In this document: positions 47,194 to 54,619 of the stretch, piece by piece
Numbering within the stretch: position 1 is the stretch's first letter
How the letters are laid out: the number at the start of each line of letters is the position of its first letter
NCBI GenBank assembly: GCA_905214325.1
Contig: CAJMLT010000006.1
Location: 1-54,619, forward strand
Source of the DNA: an uncultured bacterium
Lineage (GTDB): Bacteria; Actinomycetota; Coriobacteriia; Coriobacteriales; Eggerthellaceae
Direction: 5' to 3'
DNA: 54,619 bases
The notes under the pieces: generated by a model
Seen by the model: the letters and a program-made list of their open reading frames with translations, nothing else
Told to the model about the DNA's origin: nothing
Databases searched by the model: none
Position numbers and translations under genes: made by a program

Positions 47194-48905
47194 TCGGCTA
47201 CGTATGCAAGTACACGCCGGTCGAGGTGCTGTGCGCTCTCGATGCCGATCCGGTGCGGGTCGAGCCGACGACGACAAACTTCGATCGGGCCGACACCTGT
47301 ATGCACCCCAACGTGTGCTCGTTCGCCAAGGCGGTACTTGAGGATATGGAGGTCAAGGATTACGAAGGCATGGTGCTCACCACCTGCTGTGATTCCATCC
47401 GTCGCCTCTACGATACCTTGCGTCTGCGTTACCCCGATAAGTTCTTCTATCTGCTTGATGTTCCCCGCAAAGTCGACGATCATGCGATCGATCTGTATGC
47501 TGCCCGCATTTTCGACCTGATCGATACCTATCGTGCGTTCAGCGGTCATGCGTTTCGTGCCGATTGCTTGGTGGATCTACTCGTGCGGCAGGATGCCGAA
47601 GCACGTCTGCGCAAGGTGGACGGGCGGCAAGTTCCGTTGCGCATCGGCTTGGTCGGAGCCCGCTACAGTGCGGGAATCACCCGTCTGCTTCAAGATAACG
47701 CCACGGAAGTGGCCTTCGATCTCACCTGCATCGGGCAGAAGCGCAATTTGGGTAAGGGTCTTTCCGGCGCCGGTGGGGAAATGGACGATAAGCGCCTGAT
47801 CCGTGGTTACGCCGCCCAGCTGCTAGGCCAGTTGTCCTGCATGCGCATGGTGGACGCCACCGATCGCGAAGCGTTTTTGAGACGTCACGCCGAAGAGGTG
47901 GACGGCATCATCTATCACACGGTCAAATTCTGCGACAACTTCGGCTACGAATATGCCCTCCTGCATGCCGAAAGCGATTTCGCCTTGCTCAAGGTGGAAA
48001 CCGATGCAACGCGCCAATGTGAGGGACAGATCCGCACCCGTGTCGAGGCGTTCGTCGAGTCATTGAAGGCGGCGAAGGGTATCGGCGTGGTCACGACGGA
48101 CAAAACATACGATAAGGATGGAACCATGTACGTGATGGGTATCGACTCCGGTTCGACTTCCACCAATGCGGTGATTTTGGACGGGGACAAAAAGATAGTG
48201 GCGCACGAAGTGGTGCGCACCGGTGCCAAGGCATCGCTTTCGGCGCAGCGTGCTTTGGAAGGCGTGCTTGCGAAAGCGGGGTTGGGTCGCGTGGATTTGA
48301 GCCTCATCGTGTCGACGGGATATGGGCGTGTGTCGGTTGACTTCGCCGACATCGACGTCACCGAAATATCCTGTCACGGCAAGGGAGCGTGGTATTTCAA
48401 CCCTGCCATCCGCACCATTCTCGATATAGGCGGGCAGGACTCGAAGGCCATTCGCTTGGACGAGACCGGTGAAGTGGTCGACTTCGCCATGAACGATAAA
48501 TGTGCGGCCGGAACGGGTCGCTTCCTCGAAGCCATGGCGCGCACGCTGGAAGTGGACATAGCGGAACTGGGGCCTTTGTCCTTCGAATCGCACGAAGAGG
48601 TCGAAATCAGTTCGATGTGTACGGTGTTCGCCGAGTCGGAGGTCATCACGCTCATCGCGAACAACACGGAGAAAGCCGATATCGCCCAGGGCGTCCACTC
48701 CGCGATCGCCGGTAAATCCTATTCGCTTCTACGCCGCGTGGGACCGGAGCCCGGCTACATGATGACGGGTGGGGTGGCGAAGAATCCCGGTGTCGTACGG
48801 GCTTTGGAAAAGCGCCTTGGAACCGCCGTCTATATCTGTCCGGAACCGGAGATAGTCGGTGCGGTGGGGGCGGCGCTTTTCGGATTCGATAGTTTCGACA
48901 AGTAG
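47190..48905 (+). CDS. Fusion: 2-hydroxyacyl-CoA dehydratase subunit + activator ATPase
   Basis: The 571-aa protein has two parts. Residues about 1-300 match the other dehydratase subunit: Pro-Asn-Val-Cys-Ser-Phe-Ala-Lys (40s) and Thr-Thr-Cys-Cys-Asp-Ser-Ile-Arg-Arg (about 64-72). Residues 313-571 are a BadF/HgdC activator of the ASKHA fold: Gly-Ile-Asp-Ser-Gly-Ser-Thr-Ser-Thr-Asn, Ile-Gly-Gly-Gln-Asp-Ser-Lys, Cys-Ala-Ala-Gly-Thr-Gly-Arg-Phe-Leu-Glu and Ser-Met-Cys-Thr-Val-Phe-Ala-Glu-Ser-Glu, whose two Cys in a dimer bind one 4Fe-4S cluster. Activators are usually separate proteins that inject one electron into the dehydratase per ATP pair. Here the pair of genes encodes the whole system. 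The CoA substrate is unknown. Confidence 0.88.
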   Translation: MIGYVCKYTPVEVLCALDADPVRVEPTTTNFDRADTCMHPNVCSFAKAVLEDMEVKDYEGMVLTTCCDSIRRLYDTLRLRYPDKFFYLLDVPRKVDDHAIDLYAARIFDLIDTYRAFSGHAFRADCLVDLLVRQDAEARLRKVDGRQVPLRIGLVGARYSAGITRLLQDNATEVAFDLTCIGQKRNLGKGLSGAGGEMDDKRLIRGYAAQLLGQLSCMRMVDATDREAFLRRHAEEVDGIIYHTVKFCDNFGYEYALLHAESDFALLKVETDATRQCEGQIRTRVEAFVESLKAAKGIGVVTTDKTYDKDGTMYVMGIDSGSTSTNAVILDGDKKIVAHEVVRTGAKASLSAQRALEGVLAKAGLGRVDLSLIVSTGYGRVSVDFADIDVTEISCHGKGAWYFNPAIRTILDIGGQDSKAIRLDETGEVVDFAMNDKCAAGTGRFLEAMARTLEVDIAELGPLSFESHEEVEISSMCTVFAESEVITLIANNTEKADIAQGVHSAIAGKSYSLLRRVGPEPGYMMTGGVAKNPGVVRALEKRLGTAVYICPEPEIVGAVGAALFGFDSFDK

Positions 48906-48926
48906 GGGTACGCTTTCCCCTCTACT
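48901..48926. terminator. Possible bidirectional terminator over two stop codons
   Basis: AGTAGGGG (48901-48908) pairs with CCC (T) CTACT in 48918-48926 with one bulged base. It covers the stop codons of both converging genes. No T tract follows on either strand, so the call is tentative. Confidence 0.4.
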
Positions 48927-50709
48927 CCAGATAAGCTCCGGTCTGTCGGCTCCACAGGCGGGCGTAGGTTCCGTCGGCTTCGATCAGTTGCGCGTGGGGA
49001 CCGTCTTCGGCGATGGTGCCATCGGAGAGCACGATGATTCGATCGAGGTTCGCAATCGTGGAGAGGCGATGGGCCACCACGATGACGGTTCGCCCACGCA
49101 TAAGGGTGGCGAGTGCGTCCTGAACCAGCTGTTCGCTTTCCGAATCGAGGGCACTGGTGGCTTCGTCGAGTACCAGAATGGGGCAGTCGGCGAGAAGGGC
49201 TCGTGCTATGGCTATGCGCTGACGTTGGCCGCCGGATAGTTTCACGCCGCGCTCTCCGGTGATGGTCTGGAATCCCTGAGGCAGCTTTTCTATGAATTCG
49301 AGTGCATTCGCCTGTTCGGCGGCCCGGCGGATTTCCTCGTCGGTTGCGCCCGGATGACCGTAGGCGATGTTTTCAGCCACGCTTCGGTGAAACAGAAGCG
49401 CTTCCTGGGGAACATAGGCGATCTGGCGACGTAGTGATTGTTGTGTGATGTCGGCGATGTCCTGCCCGTCGATCAGGATGCGCCCTTCCTGTATGTCGCT
49501 CAGGCGCAGTAGGAGTTTGGTAAGCGTGCTTTTCCCCGCTCCGCTCATGCCCACCAGCCCGACACGCTGTCCGGCATCGATGTGTAGTTGCAGGCCATCG
49601 AACACCCGTGTTTTCGTGTTGCCATCGGTATAGAAGAAGCCGATATCTTCGAAGTCGATGGTGCCGGCCGTGACGGAAAGCGGCTTCGCGTCCGGCTTGT
49701 CCGCTACGAGACGTGGTTCGTCCAAGATGGTCGTCATGCCGCTGGCATCTCCGAAGGCGCGATTGAAGCGCTGCAAGCCGTTGTTGATGAAATTGAATTG
49801 ATTGGTGATGGTGTAGGTGTAGGTGAACATCATGACCAAGGTGCCGGGCGTGATGCCATACCATGCGTTACCACCCGCGATGAACACGGTGACGACCGAC
49901 ATGATCACCACGGTGATCAAAGCCGTGACGATGCCACGCACCAACGATGCCCACATACGCTTGGAATCGCGCTCGACCACTTCCCGGTTGGCCTGATCGA
50001 ACAGACCGTGTTCGTAATCTTCCCGTCCGTAGGTCTTCACGGCCAGGATATTGGCGACGGAGTCGGATAGCTCGCCCGAAAGCTGGTTCTGCGCTCCCGC
50101 CGCCTGTTCGTTGAGTTTGAGGATACGCTTGTACATATAGTAGGAAACCAAGGCATAGGCTACGAGCAGCACCATGAGTATGGCGACATACACCGGTACG
50201 CGAGGCGCGAGGATCGCGCAGGTGAATACCACCGAACAGATAACCGGCAGGAAGGGAAAGGTTATCGTTTCGAGGAGCAGGGTGTAGGCGCTCATAAATT
50301 TGGTGGTCTGGCTGACCAAGGTACCGCCGAAACGATTCGAATGGAAAGACATGGATTGATTGCACAGGGCGTCGAAGGACATGGTGGCCAAATCGTAGGC
50401 CACGGCTATTTCGAGCTTATACATAGCATAATCCTGCAGTTTGCTCGCCGTCTGTCCCGCTACGTTGATCGCGATGAGCGCGGTTATGTAGGGAGCGAAT
50501 TCCGTGAAGACGTGATCGGCATCGACCGGGCTTGCGCTGATACGATCGACGATGAGACTCATCACGTAGGGGTTACCGTAGGTGAGCAGCGCGACGAAAG
50601 CGAACGTCGCCGCCATAAGCAGAGCGAAAAGCCCCAGATGCTTGCGGGTGACCAGCCAGTAGTAGTGGAGCGTTCGACGTGCGGTGGAAGGCATGCTTGC
50701 CCGTTTCAT
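48922..50709 (-). CDS. ABC exporter (permease-ATPase half transporter)
   Basis: The 595-aa protein is a complete type IV half transporter. Six membrane helices occupy about 20-320, then the ATPase domain: Walker A Gly-Met-Ser-Gly-Ala-Gly-Lys-Ser-Thr, Tyr-Val-Pro-Gln-Glu (Q loop), signature Leu-Ser-Gly-Gly-Gln-Arg-Gln-Arg, Walker B Ile-Leu-Val-Leu-Asp-Glu-Ala-Thr-Ser-Ala-Leu-Asp and His switch Val-Ala-His-Arg-Leu-Ser. It should work as a homodimer exporting lipids, drugs or peptides; the substrate is unknown. ATG 50709 follows AAAGGTACGAT. It lies downstream of the glycosyltransferase gene, 134 bp away, on the same strand. Confidence 0.94.
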   Translation of the reverse strand: MKRASMPSTARRTLHYYWLVTRKHLGLFALLMAATFAFVALLTYGNPYVMSLIVDRISASPVDADHVFTEFAPYITALIAINVAGQTASKLQDYAMYKLEIAVAYDLATMSFDALCNQSMSFHSNRFGGTLVSQTTKFMSAYTLLLETITFPFLPVICSVVFTCAILAPRVPVYVAILMVLLVAYALVSYYMYKRILKLNEQAAGAQNQLSGELSDSVANILAVKTYGREDYEHGLFDQANREVVERDSKRMWASLVRGIVTALITVVIMSVVTVFIAGGNAWYGITPGTLVMMFTYTYTITNQFNFINNGLQRFNRAFGDASGMTTILDEPRLVADKPDAKPLSVTAGTIDFEDIGFFYTDGNTKTRVFDGLQLHIDAGQRVGLVGMSGAGKSTLTKLLLRLSDIQEGRILIDGQDIADITQQSLRRQIAYVPQEALLFHRSVAENIAYGHPGATDEEIRRAAEQANALEFIEKLPQGFQTITGERGVKLSGGQRQRIAIARALLADCPILVLDEATSALDSESEQLVQDALATLMRGRTVIVVAHRLSTIANLDRIIVLSDGTIAEDGPHAQLIEADGTYARLWSRQTGAYLE

Positions 50710-50843
50710 ATCGTACCTTTCTCGTTTGATTCCATGGGGAATCGAGCAGTTGCCCCTTCAAGGAGCCGGAGTTGCTGTGGGTTGGGTGGCGTTCGTCGTG
50801 ACCGCTGCCGCTTCGTGCCCTCCAGGTGAAAGTGCCTGATCGT

Positions 50844-51905
50844 TCAGCGGTTTGCTTTCAGATGGGCGAAAAGTTTCGTGCTATGCCTTCGTACCCAGGA
50901 GATGAACGAGCTTTGGAGCATGGTCAGGCGTATGTTTTCGTGTCGCAGCGGCGTCAACAGTATCTTCATCATGGTCGAGCGCGGCTGCGCTTTCGCGAGT
51001 GCGTCCTGTGCGTGCGGCGTCGATATCATGCGGGCTATTTCGGCACGCTTCTCCTTGCCGGAAAGCGTGCAGCTCGGATTGGTGATGTTCTCGACGCATC
51101 CGATAAGGCGTTCCGCATAGCGGCGTGCCAAAAACTCTTCGATCTCGGGGGATTCGAGATGCCACTGCCGATAGAGGTCGATCAGCCAGCGGTGCTCCTC
51201 TTCGCGTTTGTCGTACATGTCGCTGCGGTACTTGGTGTTTTCGCTTTCCGCGCGGGCGCGCAGGAAATGATAGTAATGTCCGTCGAGACATCCGACGCGT
51301 TCGATATCCCGGATGACGTCCAGGTTGAAGGGCAGGTCGTCCCAAAACGTTTCCGGAAACACGATATTTCGCTCTTGTAGGTAGGAGCGTCGGTAGAGTT
51401 TGTTCCACGGGGCGTAGAGCAGTTGCGCATCGAACAGCTCGTGGGCACCGCGGCGGAAATCGTCCTGTGTGGCGAAGGTTCTATCGGGCGCGTTGCGTGA
51501 TTCCCGATAGAAGTCCTCATCGCTGTAATAGGTGTCTATGTAGAATCCCGTCACCAGAAGATCGAGGTCATCCCGTGTGGCCCGTTCGTACAGGTCCTTC
51601 AGCATGGAGGGCTCACACCAATCGTCACCATCCATGAAGTAGAGGAATTCACCACGTGCCAAAGCGATACCATCGTTTCGCGCGCGTGCGGCGCCACCGT
51701 TTTCGCGATGGATGACGTGTATGCGCTCATCATGGGAAGCCAGATCGTCACAGAGGGCGCCGCTTGCATCGGGGCTTCCGTCATCGACGAGAATCAGCTC
51801 GAAATCGTCGAAGGTCTGGTTTTGAAGAGACTCCACGGCGCGACGGATCCAGGATTCGACGTTATAGACGGGTATGATGATGCTCATCGCAGGACCGGTC
51901 GTCAC
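50844..51905 (-). CDS. Family 2 glycosyltransferase
   Basis: I choose GTG 51905, which follows AAAGGGA by six bases, giving 353 aa; ATG 51887 is the alternative. The GT-A fold N-terminus reads Ile-Ile-Ile-Pro-Val-Tyr-Asn-Val, Val-Asp-Asp-Gly-Ser-Pro-Asp and Phe-Met-Asp-Gly-Asp-Asp-Trp (metal-binding DxD). The C-terminal ~130 residues are helical and basic, with no membrane helix. It would transfer a sugar from a nucleotide donor to a cell-surface glycan. Sequence upstream to 52190 overlaps the divergent promoter region and is not coding. Confidence 0.9.
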   Translation of the reverse strand: MTTGPAMSIIIPVYNVESWIRRAVESLQNQTFDDFELILVDDGSPDASGALCDDLASHDERIHVIHRENGGAARARNDGIALARGEFLYFMDGDDWCEPSMLKDLYERATRDDLDLLVTGFYIDTYYSDEDFYRESRNAPDRTFATQDDFRRGAHELFDAQLLYAPWNKLYRRSYLQERNIVFPETFWDDLPFNLDVIRDIERVGCLDGHYYHFLRARAESENTKYRSDMYDKREEEHRWLIDLYRQWHLESPEIEEFLARRYAERLIGCVENITNPSCTLSGKEKRAEIARMISTPHAQDALAKAQPRSTMMKILLTPLRHENIRLTMLQSSFISWVRRHSTKLFAHLKANR

Positions 51906-51992
51906 TGAGATCCCTTTCGGTATGGTATGGACGCCGTGCCCGATGCGGGTTTGTGGCGTCGAAGGTGTTTTTGATGGTGCCCGGTAGGGGCT

Positions 51993-52021
51993 TTCGTTAA
52001 TTCTACATGAAACGCTATAAT
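51993..52021 (+). promoter_or_regulatory. Promoter of the WecA-like gene
   Basis: A perfect TATAAT (52016-52021) stands 17 bp after TTCGTT (51993-51998), about 68 bp before the start codon. A short inverted repeat TTGGTG/CACCAA (52028-52033, 52037-52042) lies in the leader. Confidence 0.55.
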
Positions 52022-52089
52022 GAGTTTTTGGTGTTGCACCAATTCGCAATAAATGTGGCAAATTATCCAAAAGACAAGGAGCATTGTGC

Positions 52090-53253
52090 ATGAACTGGCT
52101 TGAGTGCATCGCGCTTTTCCTTGTCGCGCTCTTCGCAACCATAGCCCTGGTTCCCTTGGCGAAGAAGATAGCCCTGCGTTTCGACGCCATCGATTATCCC
52201 AGCGCCAGGCGGGTGAACATGCGTCCCGTGCCTCGTATGGGTGGGGTGGCCATGTTCGGGGGCTTGGTTATCACGCTTGTCCTGCTTCTATGTGGTATGC
52301 AGTTTTTGGGATGGACGAGCCCGTTCATCTCCCACCCCGATATTTCGGTGAACTATGTGGGTGTTGGTATCGGCATCATATTCATGTTCGCGGTCGGTAT
52401 TGTCGACGACATCAAAAACCTTTCCCCCAAACCTAAGTTGTTGGGTCAGACCATAGCCGCTTGCATAGTTGCGGCATCGGGTCTTCTGTTTTCGAGCATT
52501 CACAATCCCTTCGGTGACGGGTTCATCGACTTCGGTTGGTTCTCCTATCCGTTGACCGTATTCTATCTGGTGGCTTTCGCCAACGTCATCAACCTGATCG
52601 ACGGGCTCGATGGTCTGGCGGCGGGCATCACGGCTATTTCGGCCTTCACCATTTTCGTGTTCTCTGTTCTCACCAATCGTCCGGATGCCGCTTTCATCAG
52701 TATCGCGCTGGCAGGCGCCTGTGTTGGTTTCCTGCGCTACAACTTCAACCCCGCATCCATCTTCATGGGCGATTCGGGGGCGCTGCTTCTCGGCTTTCTT
52801 CTGGGCATCGTATCTCTGTTGGCTGTTTCCCGATCGGCGTTGTTCGTTTCGTTGTTGGTTCCCTTGCTGGCCGCCGGTGTTCCCATTATCGACACCGCTT
52901 TGGCCATCGTGCGACGCAAGCGGTCCCATCGCCCCATCGACGAAGCCGACAAGGGGCATATCCATCATCGTTTGTTGCAGGCCGGGTTCACCCAGAAGGC
53001 TACCGTTCTCATCATGTGGGCTTGGACCGCCGCCCTCGCGGTTTGCGCGGTGCTCATTACCGAACTCGACGGTGTTGCCCGTTTGGGCATTTTCTGTGCG
53101 GTGGCCGTCATCACCGCCTACGGCATCATCAAGTTACGCTTGTTGGAGCCCGTCTTGCTCCATCATTACAATCCGCGTGGGCATCACCGTAAAGACCGCC
53201 GAGATGCGGCGGATGCGGATGGGGAAGAAACGAAACAACCACCCCGCAGATGA
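52090..53253 (+). CDS. wecA: MraY/WecA-family phosphoglycosyl transferase
   Basis: The 387-aa protein starts at ATG 52090, 9 bp after AAGGAG. It has about 10-11 membrane helices and the WecA/TagO signature: Pro-x-x-Arg-Met-Gly-Gly-Val-Ala-Met, Gly-Ile-Val-Asp-Asp-Ile-Lys, Asn-Leu-Ile-Asp-Gly-Leu-Asp-Gly-Leu-Ala-Ala-Gly, Phe-Met-Gly-Asp-Ser-Gly and His-Ile-His-His-Arg-Leu. The enzyme joins a sugar-1-phosphate (usually GlcNAc-1-P) to undecaprenyl phosphate, the first step of teichoic acid or surface polysaccharide synthesis. A MraY role is unlikely because its HHH-type motif pattern differs. The C-terminal tail is cytoplasmic, with Arg/His-rich sequence. Confidence 0.93.
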   Translation: MNWLECIALFLVALFATIALVPLAKKIALRFDAIDYPSARRVNMRPVPRMGGVAMFGGLVITLVLLLCGMQFLGWTSPFISHPDISVNYVGVGIGIIFMFAVGIVDDIKNLSPKPKLLGQTIAACIVAASGLLFSSIHNPFGDGFIDFGWFSYPLTVFYLVAFANVINLIDGLDGLAAGITAISAFTIFVFSVLTNRPDAAFISIALAGACVGFLRYNFNPASIFMGDSGALLLGFLLGIVSLLAVSRSALFVSLLVPLLAAGVPIIDTALAIVRRKRSHRPIDEADKGHIHHRLLQAGFTQKATVLIMWAWTAALAVCAVLITELDGVARLGIFCAVAVITAYGIIKLRLLEPVLLHHYNPRGHHRKDRRDAADADGEETKQPPRR

Positions 53254-53388
53254 CGCCCCGTGGATGTTCGACAGCGGGAATCCTTTGATGCGATGCGGAC
53301 CCCGCAGACCGATGTGAACCTTTCAGATCGCACACCGCTACGAACGGGTGACATGGACCCCTCCAGTTGTGTTTTTTGGCGGTATTCC

Positions 53389-53401
53389 GGGGGGGGGGGG
53401 G
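53389..53401 (+). repeat. Homopolymer run of 13 G (candidate phase-variation tract)
   Basis: An unbroken G13 lies in the 240-bp gap before the surface protein gene, 93 bp before its start codon and 15 bp before a -35-like TTGATA. Slipped-strand changes in such runs switch surface genes in several bacteria. No other homopolymer of this length was seen in the window. Confidence 0.8.
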
Positions 53402-53416
53402 CTCGAAAGCCTGTGT

Positions 53417-53447
53417 TTGATACGGTGTCGATACGCAGATGTATGTA
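53417..53447 (+). promoter_or_regulatory. Candidate promoter of the BspA-like gene
   Basis: TTGATA (53417-53422) and TATGTA (53442-53447) are 19 bp apart, 47 bp before the start codon. A GATAGA/TCTATC hairpin (53463-53478) stands just before the AAGGA ribosome binding site (53480-53484). The G13 run is upstream of the -35. Confidence 0.35.
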
Positions 53448-53493
53448 ACGTGTTCATCGATTGATAGATTCATCTATCGAAGGACACGTACTC

Positions 53494-54619
53494 ATGAATA
53501 CCTCCCAAGGCAAACTCGGTTCATCTCTCACGCTAAATCCCGTTGTGCAACGATCACGATTGAGCGTCGTGGTTCGCATTCTGTTAGCATGCTTGCTCGT
53601 CATAGGGCTTGCACCCTTTAGCTTAACTGCTACCCAGCAAGCCTATGCAGCTACCACTCACACCATTACCTACGATGCCGATGGGGGCTCAGGTATAGAC
53701 CTTCCCGTGAAAGCCACCCAACGTACCGGCGACATGATAGCCATCTACGATGGTACCGGTCTTGCCCGCACGGGAGATACCTTCACCTTTTGGAAAGCCA
53801 CATGGTCTGATGGAGTGGAACAGGAGGTGACCTCCGGAGAAGTCATAGCCCTACGTGATGCCGACCTCACCCTGACGGCTCAATATGCCGGAGCAACCCT
53901 TTCCAAGAATTCCACCACCGAAGGCACGCTGCCCGTCATAGCGCGTGGTTGGTGTGTGACATCTGTGGGAGGGGTTGGTAGCGCAAACGTTGCCACGATC
54001 ACCTTTACCGATACCGCTCCTGTCACCTATGCCAAGAAATGGGATGTTCCTTCCAGTACCGTGGATGCCTATGCGGTTGACAATGGTAGCGGTCTCTACG
54101 ATGTGTATCTCGTCAGCCCTGAAGTCATTCAGGGAGCCGTGGACAGTGATAGCTTGTTTTTTGATTTTTCCAAGGCGGTCTCAATCGACTTCAACGACCA
54201 TTTTGATACGTCTAACATGACGAACATGTATTGGATGTTCTGCTGCTGCTACTCCCTGACATCTCTTGATGTAAGTGGCTTCGATACGTCTAGCGTAACG
54301 AATATGCGTGAGATGTTCGGCTACTGCTACTTCCTGACATCTCTTGATGTGAGTGGCTTCGATACATCTAACGTGACGAATATGATGGCCATGTTCTCAG
54401 GCTGTTCCTCTCTCGCGTCCCTTGACCCTTCATCTTTCGATACATCCAACGTGACGAATATGTATTTCATGTTCTCAGGCTGTTCTTCCCTCACGTCCCT
54501 CGATCTCTCCTCCTTTGATACGTCTAAGGTAACGGAAATGGGTTACATGTTCAACAGCATGAAATCATCCTGTATCGTCGGGTGTCGCAATGCTGATGAG
54601 GTCACCAAGTTGAGTACGT
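53494..54619 (+). CDS. BspA-like surface protein with DUF285 repeats (5' part, runs off the window)
   Basis: The reading frame is open from ATG 53494 to the end of the window (375 codons, no stop), so only the N-terminal part is seen. Residues about 1-52 form a long signal peptide (basic start, hydrophobic core about 26-46, Ala-Tyr-Ala-Ala at the end). An InlB B-repeat-like module follows (about 53-115: Thr-Ile-Thr-Tyr-Asp-Ala-Asp-Gly-Gly, ending Leu-Thr-Ala-Gln-Tyr-Ala). From residue 237 there are five copies of a 26-residue DUF285/BspA unit (Phe-Asp-Thr-Ser-x-Val-Thr-Asn-Met, x-Met-Phe, Cys, Leu-Thr-Ser-Leu-Asp). Such leucine-rich-repeat-like proteins are exported and bind host or matrix surfaces. 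The codon use is plainer and less GC-rich than in the neighbours. C-terminal anchor not visible. Confidence 0.93.
   Translation, partial: MNTSQGKLGSSLTLNPVVQRSRLSVVVRILLACLLVIGLAPFSLTATQQAYAATTHTITYDADGGSGIDLPVKATQRTGDMIAIYDGTGLARTGDTFTFWKATWSDGVEQEVTSGEVIALRDADLTLTAQYAGATLSKNSTTEGTLPVIARGWCVTSVGGVGSANVATITFTDTAPVTYAKKWDVPSSTVDAYAVDNGSGLYDVYLVSPEVIQGAVDSDSLFFDFSKAVSIDFNDHFDTSNMTNMYWMFCCCYSLTSLDVSGFDTSSVTNMREMFGYCYFLTSLDVSGFDTSNVTNMMAMFSGCSSLASLDPSSFDTSNVTNMYFMFSGCSSLTSLDLSSFDTSKVTEMGYMFNSMKSSCIVGCRNADEVTKLST
54202..54619 (+). repeat. 78-bp tandem repeats encoding DUF285 units
   Basis: The codon for Phe of Phe-Asp-Thr-Ser falls at 54202, 54280, 54358, 54436 and 54514, an exact 78-bp (26-codon) period. 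Copies are similar at DNA level (GATACGTCTAACATGACGAA-like), allowing recombination to change copy number. Confidence 0.92.

Noticed and set aside
1..54619. CRISPR array, rRNA operon or complete insertion sequence
   Set aside because: No spaced direct repeats, no rRNA segments and no transposase or integrase reading frame were found.

Overview
The window looks like a chromosomal segment of a medium-to-high-GC anaerobic actinobacterium, most likely class Coriobacteriia, family Eggerthellaceae (Slackia/Eggerthella-like). The placement is an inference from gene content: meso-diaminopimelate dehydrogenase, a two-polypeptide 2-hydroxyacyl-CoA dehydratase with its activator, a pxp/Nramp cluster, a ferredoxin-type aldo/keto reductase, large extracytoplasmic-sensing hybrid kinases and BspA-like surface proteins. 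No ribosomal RNA or phylogenetic marker settles the species. LAYOUT. 1-2.2 kb: a visibly AT-richer stretch with a 16-bp inverted repeat and two single-pass membrane proteins carrying CxxC zinc-ribbon-like motifs, probably acquired. 2.4-5.6 kb: aldo/keto reductase, then a compact nickel-pincer-cofactor cluster (larE-larB-larC) in which LarE lacks its C-terminus and LarC is only a half-length, altered protein. 5.6-8.6 kb: membrane-bound Ser/Thr kinase, convergent with a pyridoxal kinase operon. 8.7-11.1 kb: serS followed by two small genes, the second an orphan copy of the N-terminal domain of cyanophycin synthetase. 11.3-13.5 kb: YtxH, PRC-barrel and TVP38/TMEM64 proteins, an envelope/stress-like group. 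13.7-16.3 kb: TM2 protein, class I fructose-bisphosphate aldolase, A24 prepilin peptidase, tRNA-Leu(CAA). 16.4-19.1 kb: two adjacent genes that together look like an uncharacterised ion-channel system: a protein with the outline of a pentameric ligand-gated channel (also DUF4436-like), then a voltage-gated potassium channel fused to a second polytopic domain resembling an ECF S-component. 19.1-25.8 kb: 5-oxoprolinase cluster pxpB-pxpC-accB-accC-(DUF1445)-pxpA plus an Nramp homologue without the canonical metal motifs, gene content like Bacillus subtilis ycsF-ycsG-ycsI-kipI-kipA. 26.2-32.5 kb: aminotransferase, HAD phosphatase, TetR regulator, ferritin, tcdA, tatD, diaminopimelate dehydrogenase. 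32.5-35.5 kb: a MetE-like methyltransferase, then a recombination scar where a 5'-truncated metY is joined to a 3'-truncated RhuM gene preceded by an XRE regulator; next to dgt lies a short sequence resembling the 3' end of guaA, a known integration target. 35.5-43.1 kb: dgt, a membrane protein, an arginine/ornithine-type antiporter, a BvgS-like hybrid kinase and a YczE-like membrane protein. 43.3-45.7 kb: two translationally coupled membrane diguanylate cyclases. 45.9-48.9 kb: 2-hydroxyacyl-CoA dehydratase-type enzyme with the activator ATPase fused to one subunit. 48.9-53.3 kb: ABC exporter, GT2 glycosyltransferase and WecA-like phosphoglycosyl transferase, i.e. cell-surface glycan functions. 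53.5 kb to the end: the first part of a BspA-like (DUF285) surface protein preceded by a run of 13 G, a candidate phase-variation switch. HOW THE GENES WORK TOGETHER. The clearest pathways are 5-oxoproline salvage (pxpABC with biotin carboxylase and carrier subunits), lysine/peptidoglycan precursor synthesis (ddh), methionine metabolism (MetE-like plus the metY remnant) and surface presentation (WecA, GT2, ABC exporter, BspA). The strongest candidate for something undescribed is the channel pair at 16.4-19.1 kb, followed by the fused activator/dehydratase, the G13-preceded surface gene and the orphan cyanophycin-synthetase N-domain.
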